A stretch of 64,000 nt of DNA from Dyella_B jejuensis (GTDB taxonomy: Bacteria > Pseudomonadota > Gammaproteobacteria > Xanthomonadales > Rhodanobacteraceae), in the NCBI RefSeq assembly GCF_044904675.1, contig NZ_JADIKJ010000002.1, forward strand, positions 186,001 to 250,000, in the 5' to 3' direction. Below the pieces are notes generated by a model. That model had not been told where the DNA came from and ran no database searches. It worked only from the letters and a program-made list of their open reading frames with translations. The position numbers and the translations under genes are program-made. Below are positions 8,696 through 15,390 of this stretch, piece after piece; the first letter of the stretch is position 1; each line of letters starts with the position of its first letter.

Positions 8696-9799
8696 ATGAG
8701 CGACGCACGCCAATACTTCAAGCTGCCCTCGCCGTTCGCGATGAAACGCGGCGGCTTGCTGCACGGCGCGCACGTCGCCTACGAAACCTGGGGTTCGCTC
8801 AACGCGGCGCGCGACAATGCCGTGCTGCTGCTGACCGGCCTTTCGCCCAGCGCCCACGCAGCGTCCAACTCGGCCGATCCTTCGCCAGGCTGGTGGCAAG
8901 ACATGCTAGGCCCCGGCAAGGCCATCGACAGCGACCGCTGGTTCGTGATCTGCATGAATTCGCTGGGCAGCGACAAAGGTTCCACCTGCCCGGCTTCGAT
9001 CGATCCCGCCACCGGCGAACCGTATCGCCTGCACTTCCCCGAGCTGTCGCTGGAAGACGTCGCCAATGCCGCACACGCACTGGTCGCCAGCCTGGGCATC
9101 GACAAGCTGGCATGCCTGATCGGCTGCTCGATGGGCGGCATGAGCGCCTTGGCCTACATGCTGTTGCATCCCGGCAGCGTGCACGCGCATGTCAGCGTGG
9201 ATACCGCGCCGCAGGCGCAGCCGTTCGCCATCGCGATCCGCTCGCTGCAACGCGAGGCGATCCGGCTTGATCCGCACTGGAATGGCGGCGCCTATGACGA
9301 CGAGCACCACCCCGATAGCGGCATGAGCATCGCGCGCAAGCTTGGCGTGATCACCTATCGCTCGGCGATGGAATGGAACGGACGCTTCGCACGTATCCGT
9401 CTCGATCCCGAACAGCGCGAGGACCAGCCCTTCGGCTTCGAGTTCCAGGTGGAGTCCTACCTGCAAGGCCACGCGCAGCGCTTCGTGCGCACCTTCGATC
9501 CCAACAGTTACCTGTATCTATCCCGCGCCAGCGACTGGTTCGACATCGCCGAATACGGGCATGGCAGCGTGCTGGAAGGCTTGAAGCGCATCCGCATCGA
9601 GCAGGCACTGGTGATCGGCGTAAGCACCGACATCCTGTTTCCGCTGGAGCAGCAGGAACAGATCGCCGAAGGGTTGGAAGCGGCAGGCGCGCAAGTTGAA
9701 TTCGTGGCCCTGGATTCACCGCAAGGCCATGACGCTTTCCTGGTGGATATCGAGAACTACAGCCGCGCGATCGGCGGCTTTCTCGCGCGCCTGCGTTGA
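8696..9799 (+). CDS. metX: MetX-family acyltransferase, probably serine O-succinyltransferase
   Basis: Alpha/beta hydrolase-fold acyltransferase of 367 aa. The nucleophile elbow GCSMGG places the catalytic serine at residue 145; the other triad members are probably Asp312 (GVSTDILFP) and His345 (SPQGHDAF). Members of this family annotated as homoserine O-acetyltransferase in Xanthomonadales were shown to act instead as L-serine O-succinyltransferases in cysteine synthesis. The segment SLGSDKGSTCPAS at the acyl-CoA site differs from the usual GGC/TGP form of acetyltransferases, which fits that view, but the substrate is inferred. An AGGA ribosome site precedes the ATG. A cysteine dioxygenase gene nearby strengthens the link to cysteine. 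Confidence 0.85.
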   Translation: MSDARQYFKLPSPFAMKRGGLLHGAHVAYETWGSLNAARDNAVLLLTGLSPSAHAASNSADPSPGWWQDMLGPGKAIDSDRWFVICMNSLGSDKGSTCPASIDPATGEPYRLHFPELSLEDVANAAHALVASLGIDKLACLIGCSMGGMSALAYMLLHPGSVHAHVSVDTAPQAQPFAIAIRSLQREAIRLDPHWNGGAYDDEHHPDSGMSIARKLGVITYRSAMEWNGRFARIRLDPEQREDQPFGFEFQVESYLQGHAQRFVRTFDPNSYLYLSRASDWFDIAEYGHGSVLEGLKRIRIEQALVIGVSTDILFPLEQQEQIAEGLEAAGAQVEFVALDSPQGHDAFLVDIENYSRAIGGFLARLR

Positions 9800-9804
9800 C
9801 GGAC

Positions 9805-10122
9805 CTACAGCGCCATCGATTCGAATTGGGCGAACATGGCTTCCGCCTCCGGCAGTTCGCGTAGCGGCACGTAGTCGCAAGCATTGCCGAAACGCTCCCA
9901 CAGTTCCGCCACGCGCGAACTGTTGTGGGCAGCCTCGATCGCCCCATCCTGCCATTCGAATATCTCGACGATCGTGCCATCCTTCGCCCGCATGGCCTGC
10001 GCGGGCCGTTCGGTCACCAGGCCCAGCGTGCGCAGGCATGGCACGTGCTCGCGGACCAGCGCCTCCAGCTCGGCCTCGCGCCCTGGCTTGGGCCGGTACG
10101 CTACAATCACCGTCACACCCAT
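9805..10122 (-). CDS. Antibiotic biosynthesis monooxygenase-like (ABM) small protein
   Basis: A 105-residue soluble protein beginning MGVTVIVAYRPKPGREAELE, the usual first beta strand and helix of dimeric alpha-beta barrel (ABM/YgiN-like) proteins, with a later FEWQDGAIEAAHNS stretch that matches the third strand and helix of that fold. Such proteins include cofactor-free monooxygenases and heme-degrading enzymes, but nothing here identifies a substrate. It converges with metX (five bases between stops) and diverges from the cysteine dioxygenase gene. A GATCAG-3-CTGATC inverted repeat at 10143-10157 lies just upstream of its start. Confidence 0.75.
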   Translation of the reverse strand: MGVTVIVAYRPKPGREAELEALVREHVPCLRTLGLVTERPAQAMRAKDGTIVEIFEWQDGAIEAAHNSSRVAELWERFGNACDYVPLRELPEAEAMFAQFESMAL

Positions 10123-10142
10123 GGATGTCCCCTCCCGGCTCC

Positions 10143-10157
10143 GATCAGGTACTGATC
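10143..10157. promoter_or_regulatory. Inverted repeat between divergent genes
   Basis: GATCAG and CTGATC are separated by GTA in the 127-base space between the ABM-like gene and the cysteine dioxygenase gene. It could be an operator for one or both, but it is short and no regulator is encoded nearby. Confidence 0.3.
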
Positions 10158-10249
10158 GCAGGAAGGCTAGCAGAGAAGCCTTATCCGGGCTTCAGCCGGT
10201 TCGTTTTCTAATACAGGGCCACCTGCATCCCTGGTTATCCGAGATCGCC

Positions 10250-10831
10250 ATGCTTACCACGGAATTTCCCGGCTGTCAGAAATTGATCCATGCGATCGAC
10301 GACGCCGTCTCCAAGAGTTCCACGCCCGCCATCACCGACAGCCTGCGCAACAGCTTGTGCAAGCTGATCCAGAACAAGGAAATCGTGCTGCCCGAGTGCG
10401 TGTTCGAGCCCGCCGAGGACCGCTACGCCCGCCGCGAGCTGTACCACAGCGACGACCACGGCTATTGCGTGGTGGCGATGACCTGGGGCCCCGGCCAAGG
10501 CACGCCCATCCACGACCACTGCGGCATGTGGTGCGTCGAAGGAGTATGGAGCGGGGCCCTGGAAGTGGTGCAGTACGAAAAGCTGGCTGGCGACGGCGAG
10601 CTGTACCGGTTCCAGCCGGTCGGCTCGATCCAGGCCGGCCCCGGCTCCGCCGGCAGCCTGATCCCGCCCCACGAATACCACACCATCCGCAACCCCAGCG
10701 ACGATACCGTGGCCGTGAGCCTGCATATCTACTCCGGCAACATGACCCACTGCGCCGTATTCCAGCCCAGGGGCGAGGAACGCTGCTACGAGCGCCAGGA
10801 CCGCAAACTAAGTCTCGACCCGGTGAACTGA
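10250..10831 (+). CDS. Cysteine dioxygenase family protein (Arg-type)
   Basis: Mononuclear iron thiol dioxygenase of the cupin fold, which oxidises cysteine to cysteine sulfinate. Iron ligands are His88, His90 and His144 (PIHDHCG and EYHTIRN). Arg61 in RYARREL matches the arginine that binds the cysteine carboxylate in true cysteine dioxygenases. Cys95 and Tyr161 occupy the positions of the Cys-Tyr crosslinked cofactor of mammalian enzymes. Both points favour cysteine over 3-mercaptopropionate as substrate. Length 193 aa. The start ATG 10250 was chosen because upstream in-frame codons lack any family resemblance. It ends just before the tRNA-Leu promoter. Confidence 0.88.
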   Translation: MLTTEFPGCQKLIHAIDDAVSKSSTPAITDSLRNSLCKLIQNKEIVLPECVFEPAEDRYARRELYHSDDHGYCVVAMTWGPGQGTPIHDHCGMWCVEGVWSGALEVVQYEKLAGDGELYRFQPVGSIQAGPGSAGSLIPPHEYHTIRNPSDDTVAVSLHIYSGNMTHCAVFQPRGEERCYERQDRKLSLDPVN

Positions 10832-10843
10832 AATCGGCATAAT
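10815..10843 (+). promoter_or_regulatory. Promoter of the split tRNA-Leu(CAA)
   Basis: A -35 box TCGACC (10815-10820), 17-base spacer and -10 box CATAAT (10838-10843) end 16 bases before the tRNA 5' half. The promoter overlaps the last codons of cysteine dioxygenase. Since the tRNA is broken at 10897, transcription from here would run into the integrated element and reach the intron-bearing tRNA-Leu at 11089; no good terminator is seen between them. Confidence 0.6.
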
Positions 10844-10859
10844 GGGCGTTCGCTCACGT

Positions 10860-10897
10860 GCCGGTGTGGCGGAATGGTAGACGCGGTGGACTCAAAA
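10860..10897 (+). pseudogene. tRNA-Leu(CAA) 5' half, broken by integration (attL)
   Basis: Acceptor strand GCCGGTG, D stem GCG/CGC, anticodon stem GTGGA and the complete seven-base anticodon loop CTCAAAA (10891-10897, anticodon CAA) are all in order, after which the sequence stops matching any tRNA. The matching TCCAC stem, long variable arm and T arm lie 16.4 kb away at 27277-27323. The D loop is ten bases, one less than in the intron-bearing tRNA-Leu. This is the left junction of the integrated element. Confidence 0.85.
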
Positions 10898-10981
10898 GCT
10901 ACTTGCCTCTTTGGTACGCGACGAGTTCAGCGTAGTGCCAAATCTGCATCTCAAACGGCATAAGTTTGTAGTGGTCAAGTA

Positions 10982-11011
10982 CCTGGTCGAAGACTCGTCG
11001 TTTTGACCAGG
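10982..11011. repeat. Inverted repeat near the left end of the element
   Basis: CCTGGTC (10982-10988) and GACCAGG (11005-11011) are perfect complements with a 16-base loop, in the 191 bases between the left junction and the replacement tRNA. No T-run follows, so it is a poor terminator. It could be an arm-type integrase or excisionase site. Nothing else is recognised in 10898-11088. Confidence 0.35.
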
Positions 11012-11088
11012 AGCCAGTCAGGGGTCAGCATCCTTCGGCCCAGAACCTGATAAAGTTGTGCAGTAATTGAAGTAAAAAGTTGCGTCAC

Positions 11089-11421
11089 GCCCGAGTGGTG
11101 GAATTGGTAGACGCAGAGGACTCAGACCAAATTTGAGCCCTCCGGGGGAAACCCCAGAGGTGAAGCCCGTCAAACTCGGTGAAGGCCCTGGATGCGAGTC
11201 CGAGCTAATGCCGAGCCAAGCCCAGAGATCGAAAGGTCCAAGGGAAGGTGTAGAGAGCAGACGGCGGGCACCTACGGCAAAGCGGTCACACGCGGCGCTA
11301 CGGTGAAGGCGTGCTCCAGACCACGAACGCCCGGCCCTGTGCAGGACGGCGGCGAAAGCCGAAGTGGGAAGAAAATCCTCCGCCGCAAGGCTTGTCGGTT
11401 CGAGTCCGACCTCGGGCACCA
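11089..11421 (+). tRNA. tRNA-Leu(CAA) interrupted by a group I intron
   Basis: Exons are 11089-11123 and 11372-11421; joined they give an 85-nt class II tRNA ending in encoded CCA. Acceptor GCCCGAG pairs perfectly with CTCGGGC, D stem GTG with CGC, anticodon stem GAGGA with TCCTC, variable stem GCC with GGC, and T stem GTCGG with CCGAC around loop TTCGAGT. The joined anticodon loop is CTCAAAA, anticodon CAA, decoding TTG. The intron lies between positions 34 and 35. A rho-independent terminator follows. The gene sits inside the integrated element, 191 bases from its left end, and has the same anticodon as the tRNA the element broke. Confidence 0.93.
11124..11371 (+). ncRNA. Self-splicing group I intron (IC3-like) in tRNA-Leu(CAA)
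   Basis: A 248-nt intron with the conserved core of bacterial tRNA group I introns. The internal guide GAG (11135-11137) pairs with the 5' exon end CTC (P1). P/Q elements pair as CTCGG (11175-11179) with CCGAG (11211-11215) in the contexts GTCAAACTCGG and GCCGAGCCAAGCC. The R/S (P7) elements GAGCA (11255-11259) and TGCTC (11312-11316) lie in GAAGGTGTAGAG and GTGAAGGCGTGCTCCAG. These strings resemble the introns of Anabaena tRNA-Leu and Azoarcus tRNA-Ile. The terminal omega G is 11371. There is no homing endonuclease gene. The splice-site pair is C-G rather than the common U-G. Confidence 0.92.
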
Positions 11422-11427
11422 ATTCGA

Positions 11428-11460
11428 AGCCGTCCCTGTTCATACAGGGGCGGCTTTTTC
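11428..11460 (+). terminator. Rho-independent terminator after intron-bearing tRNA-Leu
   Basis: GCCGTCCCTG (11429-11438) pairs with CAGGGGCGGC (11445-11454) with one G-T pair and a six-base loop, followed by five T. It begins eight bases after the CCA end and ends the tRNA transcript. Confidence 0.85.
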
Positions 11461-11618
11461 ATTTCTGGAACCTTAGCCACCCAACTGGGCAATCCTTCGC
11501 AATTTGTTACTATCGACGGTGGTAGGCAAGCGCGAGTCTGGTTTGCGGCCATAGTCACCAGGGGGAAAGTCAAAGTTCGGTATGGCGCGTCGGAAACGAT
11601 GCCCCCCCTGCTATAGCT

Positions 11619-12890
11619 ATGTCGTCGGGAGACTCAACCACAAGAAATTTTCATAGGGACTTGGGCATGGGCGATGCACCCACCGACAAATTTTCAGCCG
11701 GCGAACAGGGGCTGGGATACATCTACCAAGCGCGGCTCGCCCTGCTCCACCTATTGCAGTTGCCCGAGGACACCGCCGTCTTCCTAGAAAAGGACGACGA
11801 TCTGGATTTCGTCGACGGCGACGGCGGCAAATCATTGGCTTCCCTCAAGCACAAGGCGGTCGGCGACAGTCTGACTGACCTTTCGACGGACTTCTGGAAA
11901 TCCGTCAACATCTGGCTGGTACGCTACAAGCGCGAAGGTCGCAGCGCGTCGAACCTTAGATTCTTCCTGTTCACGACCGGCGTCGTTTCGACTGGTTCGT
12001 TTCTCACCCACCTCCTCCCCGATCAATCCACTGCCTCGGAAGAAGCAACCACGCTCGTCGAACTGGCAGAGAAAGCGCTCGGCAAATCAAAGTCGAAACT
12101 CATCGGCGAGATTGCAAAAAAGTTCAACGAATTGAGCGCTGCTGAGAAGCAGGATTTCCTTGAGCGCATATTGATCCTCGATAGCAGCCCGCGCATCGGC
12201 GACATCCCGGCGCTTATCAAGGACAAGCACATGCGAAGCATTCGGCGCGAGCACCGCGAGTTTGTCTTCGAGCGGCTTGAAGGCTGGTGGAACGACGCAG
12301 TCATCAAGCAGTTGACTGGCGCCAAGGCGGAAGGAATCTTCGGTTTCGAGGTCTCGGACAAGCTGTCCGCCTATGCCGAGGAATACAAATCCGACAACCT
12401 CCCCATCATGTTCCGCGGGAAGGTGCCTCCCGGCGAAATCGATACCGAAAACGACCCGCGGCTCTTCGTGATGCAGCTGCGTGAGATCGGCATTTCCTCG
12501 AACCGAATCAGAAGTGCAATCATGGACTACTACAGGGCATTCGAGCAGCGATCCACATGGGCACGTGAAAACCTGCTGGTATCGGGAGAGATCGAGGAAT
12601 ACGAGGACCGTCTGGCCGACGAGTGGGGCCGTTACAGGGATGTCGCCTTCGAGGACTTGAACATGGACAGTGCCGAGGATGCACTGCTGGAAGCCGGCAA
12701 GACCCTCTACAACTGGGCAGAATTTGAGACCGGGAAAATCGAATCCCTTCGCATCCGCGCACGTGTTACCGAATCCTATGTAATCCGCGGCAGCTTTCAC
12801 ATCCTCGCGGACACCGTGCCTGATCCCAGAGTCTATTGGCATCCTCGTTTTCTCGACCGTCTCGGCGATCTGCTGGGGGTGGTTAAGTGA
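11619..12890 (+). CDS. ABC-3C system effector-like protein (nuclease-like N-terminus plus CTD)
   Basis: First gene of a three-gene ABC three-component (ABC-3C) system, a predicted conflict system in which an SMC-like ATPase controls an effector. The 423-aa protein has an N-terminal part with GEQGLGYIYQARLALLHLL, then FLEKDDD at about 56-61 and SLKHK at 75-79, which look like the acidic and xK motifs of PD-(D/E)xK-type or DUF4297-like nucleases; the rest is the helical domain typical of ABC-3C partners. A second in-frame ATG at 11667 with an AGGGA upstream may be the true start, removing 16 residues. Its stop overlaps the GTG start of the next gene. The nuclease reading is an inference. Confidence 0.75.
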   Translation: MSSGDSTTRNFHRDLGMGDAPTDKFSAGEQGLGYIYQARLALLHLLQLPEDTAVFLEKDDDLDFVDGDGGKSLASLKHKAVGDSLTDLSTDFWKSVNIWLVRYKREGRSASNLRFFLFTTGVVSTGSFLTHLLPDQSTASEEATTLVELAEKALGKSKSKLIGEIAKKFNELSAAEKQDFLERILILDSSPRIGDIPALIKDKHMRSIRREHREFVFERLEGWWNDAVIKQLTGAKAEGIFGFEVSDKLSAYAEEYKSDNLPIMFRGKVPPGEIDTENDPRLFVMQLREIGISSNRIRSAIMDYYRAFEQRSTWARENLLVSGEIEEYEDRLADEWGRYRDVAFEDLNMDSAEDALLEAGKTLYNWAEFETGKIESLRIRARVTESYVIRGSFHILADTVPDPRVYWHPRFLDRLGDLLGVVK

Positions 12891-13375
12891 AACGCTGGGA
12901 TCAACGCCCCTTCGAGATTCGAAACCTGTTCAACCCTGCCTTCTGCGGCTTGATCCTGTTTCGCGCCCTGTATAGCTACGAAGAAGAAGATGCCCGCGGC
13001 ATGCCTTACTCGCTTTCGCTGCTGGTGTTGCCTCTGTGTCTGCACAAGGATTCGCGCGAAGTGATCGCCAACAATCCTCGCAGTTACTTGCTAAAGACCA
13101 CAGAGAAGAACCCACAGGTAATGGTTGGCTTTGCCGACCGGGTCACCAACATGCTGCCCTATGCGTTCGAAGGCTTCGGCCTCTTGATGGAAAGAGGCTG
13201 TATCGCCATCGCACCTGACGGATGCATTCAGACCGTGCCCGATAAGGTGCGCAAAACGGTCAAGGGAACTGACGAAACCGTCTCCTGCCAGAAAGTGGCG
13301 CGCATCGTCGGGAAGGAATTCGCGCGCATCGCTGACCGGGTGACCGTTTACACGACTTTTGGAATTCGTCCATGA
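12887..13375 (+). CDS. ABC-3C system middle component
   Basis: A 162-aa protein whose start, WDQRPFEIRNLFNPAFCG, is the hallmark of the middle component of three-component ABC systems. It probably bridges the ATPase and the effector. No catalytic motif is seen and the protein looks soluble. The GTG start at 12887 overlaps the stop of the upstream gene, and its end overlaps the ATG of the ATPase gene by four bases, so all three are translated as one unit. Its biochemical role is unknown. Confidence 0.8.
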   Translation: MKRWDQRPFEIRNLFNPAFCGLILFRALYSYEEEDARGMPYSLSLLVLPLCLHKDSREVIANNPRSYLLKTTEKNPQVMVGFADRVTNMLPYAFEGFGLLMERGCIAIAPDGCIQTVPDKVRKTVKGTDETVSCQKVARIVGKEFARIADRVTVYTTFGIRP

Positions 13376-15327
13376 AGATCCGTTCCATCCATATCTATAG
13401 CCACGACGGCCAGCGCCGTGATCTTCAGTTCAAGGTGGACGGGCTCAACGTCATCACCGGCCGATCCTCCACCGGCAAGTCGGCGCTCTCCGAGATCATC
13501 GAGTACTGCATGGGGCGCTCTTCCTTCAACGTCCCCGAAGGCGTCATCCGCGACAAGGTGGCCTGGTTCGCCGTTATCTACCAATTCGCAAACGAGCAGG
13601 TATTGGTCGCCAAGCCGACTCCGACCGATGGTGGAGCCAGTTGCAGCATCGCGATGCTTCGGCGGGGCAGCCAATTGCAGGCGCCTTCGTTCGAGGAGCT
13701 GGCGGTCAACACGGATGACGACGCCATCGTCGAACTGTTATCACGCTTGCTCGGTATTCCCGAGAACCGCACCGCGGTCGCCCTCGAACATAGCCGGAAC
13801 AGCTTCGACGCGAACGTCAAACATACGCTCTACTACCTATTCCAGAAGCAGGGGCTTGTCGCCAACAAGGACCAGCTTTTCTACCGCCAAAATGAACAGT
13901 TCCAGCCGCAGGCGATCCGCGACACACTGCCGATCCTGCTGGGAGTCTCCTCCCACGACCGTTACGAACTGGAATCCAAGCTACGCACGGCGCAACGAGA
14001 TCTGAGGATCAACACGAAGCAGCTGGAGCAGGTGCGCGACGCCGTGGACACGTCGCACGAGAAGGCCATCGGCCTCTACTCCGAAGCCAAAGCGGTTGGC
14101 ATCATCGGCAAGACTGACGAGAACCCCAATGCCGATGGGATCATTGAGGCATTGAGGTCGAGCCTGACGTGGAAGCCCGAGTCGATTCCTGATGACGACG
14201 GGAGCCGGATTTCACAGCTCGAAGAAGATCTAAGTCAGCTGCGCAAGAATCGTCGTGACGCCCAAGTCAGGATCGATTCGGCGCGACAGTTTGCCAAGCG
14301 TGCCGGTGGTTACGAAAGCGAGGCCGCCGAACAACTGGACCGACTGGCTTCAATCAAGGCGTTGCCGAGCAACCCCGAGACTGGCGAGTGGCAATGGCCA
14401 TTCAGCGAACGGAACCTGGCGCTGGAATCGCCCGTCGCCACTGTCCTACTCAACGAACTGGCATCGCTCGACAAGGAATTGCGCATCGCCACTGGGCAGC
14501 GGCCTAAGCTCGAAGCCTATCTGACCGAGCTGGACGACAAGGCGGATGAGATCGTGGGGACCATCCGACAGAAAGAAGCAGAGCTTTCCGCAGCGATTTC
14601 GACCAATGAGATCATTGCCCAAATGGGCACACGCAACAATGCGGCCGCGCGCGTCGTCGGCCGCATTAGCCTGTTCCTGGAAACCCTTCTGCCAAACGAA
14701 GATATCGCCAAATTAGAAGCGAATCATCGTCGCCTCAAGCTCAAGGTGGAGCAACTAGAGAAACAGATCGGTTCCGACGACAGCAACGAACGCTTAGCCT
14801 CGATCCTCAATAATATCGCCGCGCAGGTGACGCGATACATCCAGAAGTTCGATGCTGAATTTGGCGCCTACCCTGCCCGACTTGACCTAGCCCAGTTGAC
14901 GATTATCTTCGATCGGCCCGAACGTCCGGTCCCCATGAGCCGGACCGGCGGCGGCGAAAACCACTTGGCCTACCACCTCTCGGCCCTGCTCGCCCTGCAT
15001 CTGTTCGCAGTCAAGAGCAACCGACCGATCCCGCGCTTTCTCCTGATCGACCAGCCGACCCAGGTCTACTTCCCATCCGAGCAGGTGTACAAGGATGCCG
15101 ACGGCTCGGTGCAAAGGACCGAGTCCGATGCAGACCTCAATGCCGTTCGCCGGCTGTTCGAACTGCTGCTGAAGTTTACCCAGGAGGACGCTCCTGGTTT
15201 CCAGTTGATCGTCACCGAGCACGCGAACCTTCGCGAGCAGTGGTTCCAGGACGCCTTGGTCGAGATTCCGTGGGCCAAACCGCCCGCGCTGGTTCCCGAG
15301 GATTGGCCGCAGGACGCAGCGAACTGA
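13372..15327 (+). CDS. ABC-3C system SMC-like ATPase (DUF3732)
   Basis: A 651-aa RecN/SMC-like ABC ATPase. Walker A is GRSSTGKS at residues 30-37. A long charged, coiled-coil-rich centre follows (about 195-460), then a C-terminal lobe with a signature-like RTGGGENHLAYHLSALL and a Walker B LLIDQPTQVYFP. The DQPTQVYFP form, with Gln after the Asp, is typical of DUF3732 ATPases and distinguishes them from classical SMC proteins. The gene overlaps the middle component by four bases. Related systems are associated with anti-phage defence; the trigger here cannot be read from sequence. Confidence 0.85.
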   Translation: MKIRSIHIYSHDGQRRDLQFKVDGLNVITGRSSTGKSALSEIIEYCMGRSSFNVPEGVIRDKVAWFAVIYQFANEQVLVAKPTPTDGGASCSIAMLRRGSQLQAPSFEELAVNTDDDAIVELLSRLLGIPENRTAVALEHSRNSFDANVKHTLYYLFQKQGLVANKDQLFYRQNEQFQPQAIRDTLPILLGVSSHDRYELESKLRTAQRDLRINTKQLEQVRDAVDTSHEKAIGLYSEAKAVGIIGKTDENPNADGIIEALRSSLTWKPESIPDDDGSRISQLEEDLSQLRKNRRDAQVRIDSARQFAKRAGGYESEAAEQLDRLASIKALPSNPETGEWQWPFSERNLALESPVATVLLNELASLDKELRIATGQRPKLEAYLTELDDKADEIVGTIRQKEAELSAAISTNEIIAQMGTRNNAAARVVGRISLFLETLLPNEDIAKLEANHRRLKLKVEQLEKQIGSDDSNERLASILNNIAAQVTRYIQKFDAEFGAYPARLDLAQLTIIFDRPERPVPMSRTGGGENHLAYHLSALLALHLFAVKSNRPIPRFLLIDQPTQVYFPSEQVYKDADGSVQRTESDADLNAVRRLFELLLKFTQEDAPGFQLIVTEHANLREQWFQDALVEIPWAKPPALVPEDWPQDAAN

Positions 15328-15390
15328 TCTTGGAGCTACGCCGGTGGAGCACACTGACTGTATGACTGGCGGCATATCTGGGTGGTCGGC

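Noticed and set aside
11124..11371. Homing endonuclease gene in the intron
   Set aside because: The 248-nt intron has no frame of suitable length or LAGLIDADG/HNH/GIY-YIG motif.
11018..11443. Minus-strand open frame across the intron-bearing tRNA, with VPEVGLEPTS near its start
   Set aside because: This peptide is a well-known false product of the strand opposite a tRNA T arm and acceptor; the plus strand is a clear tRNA and intron.
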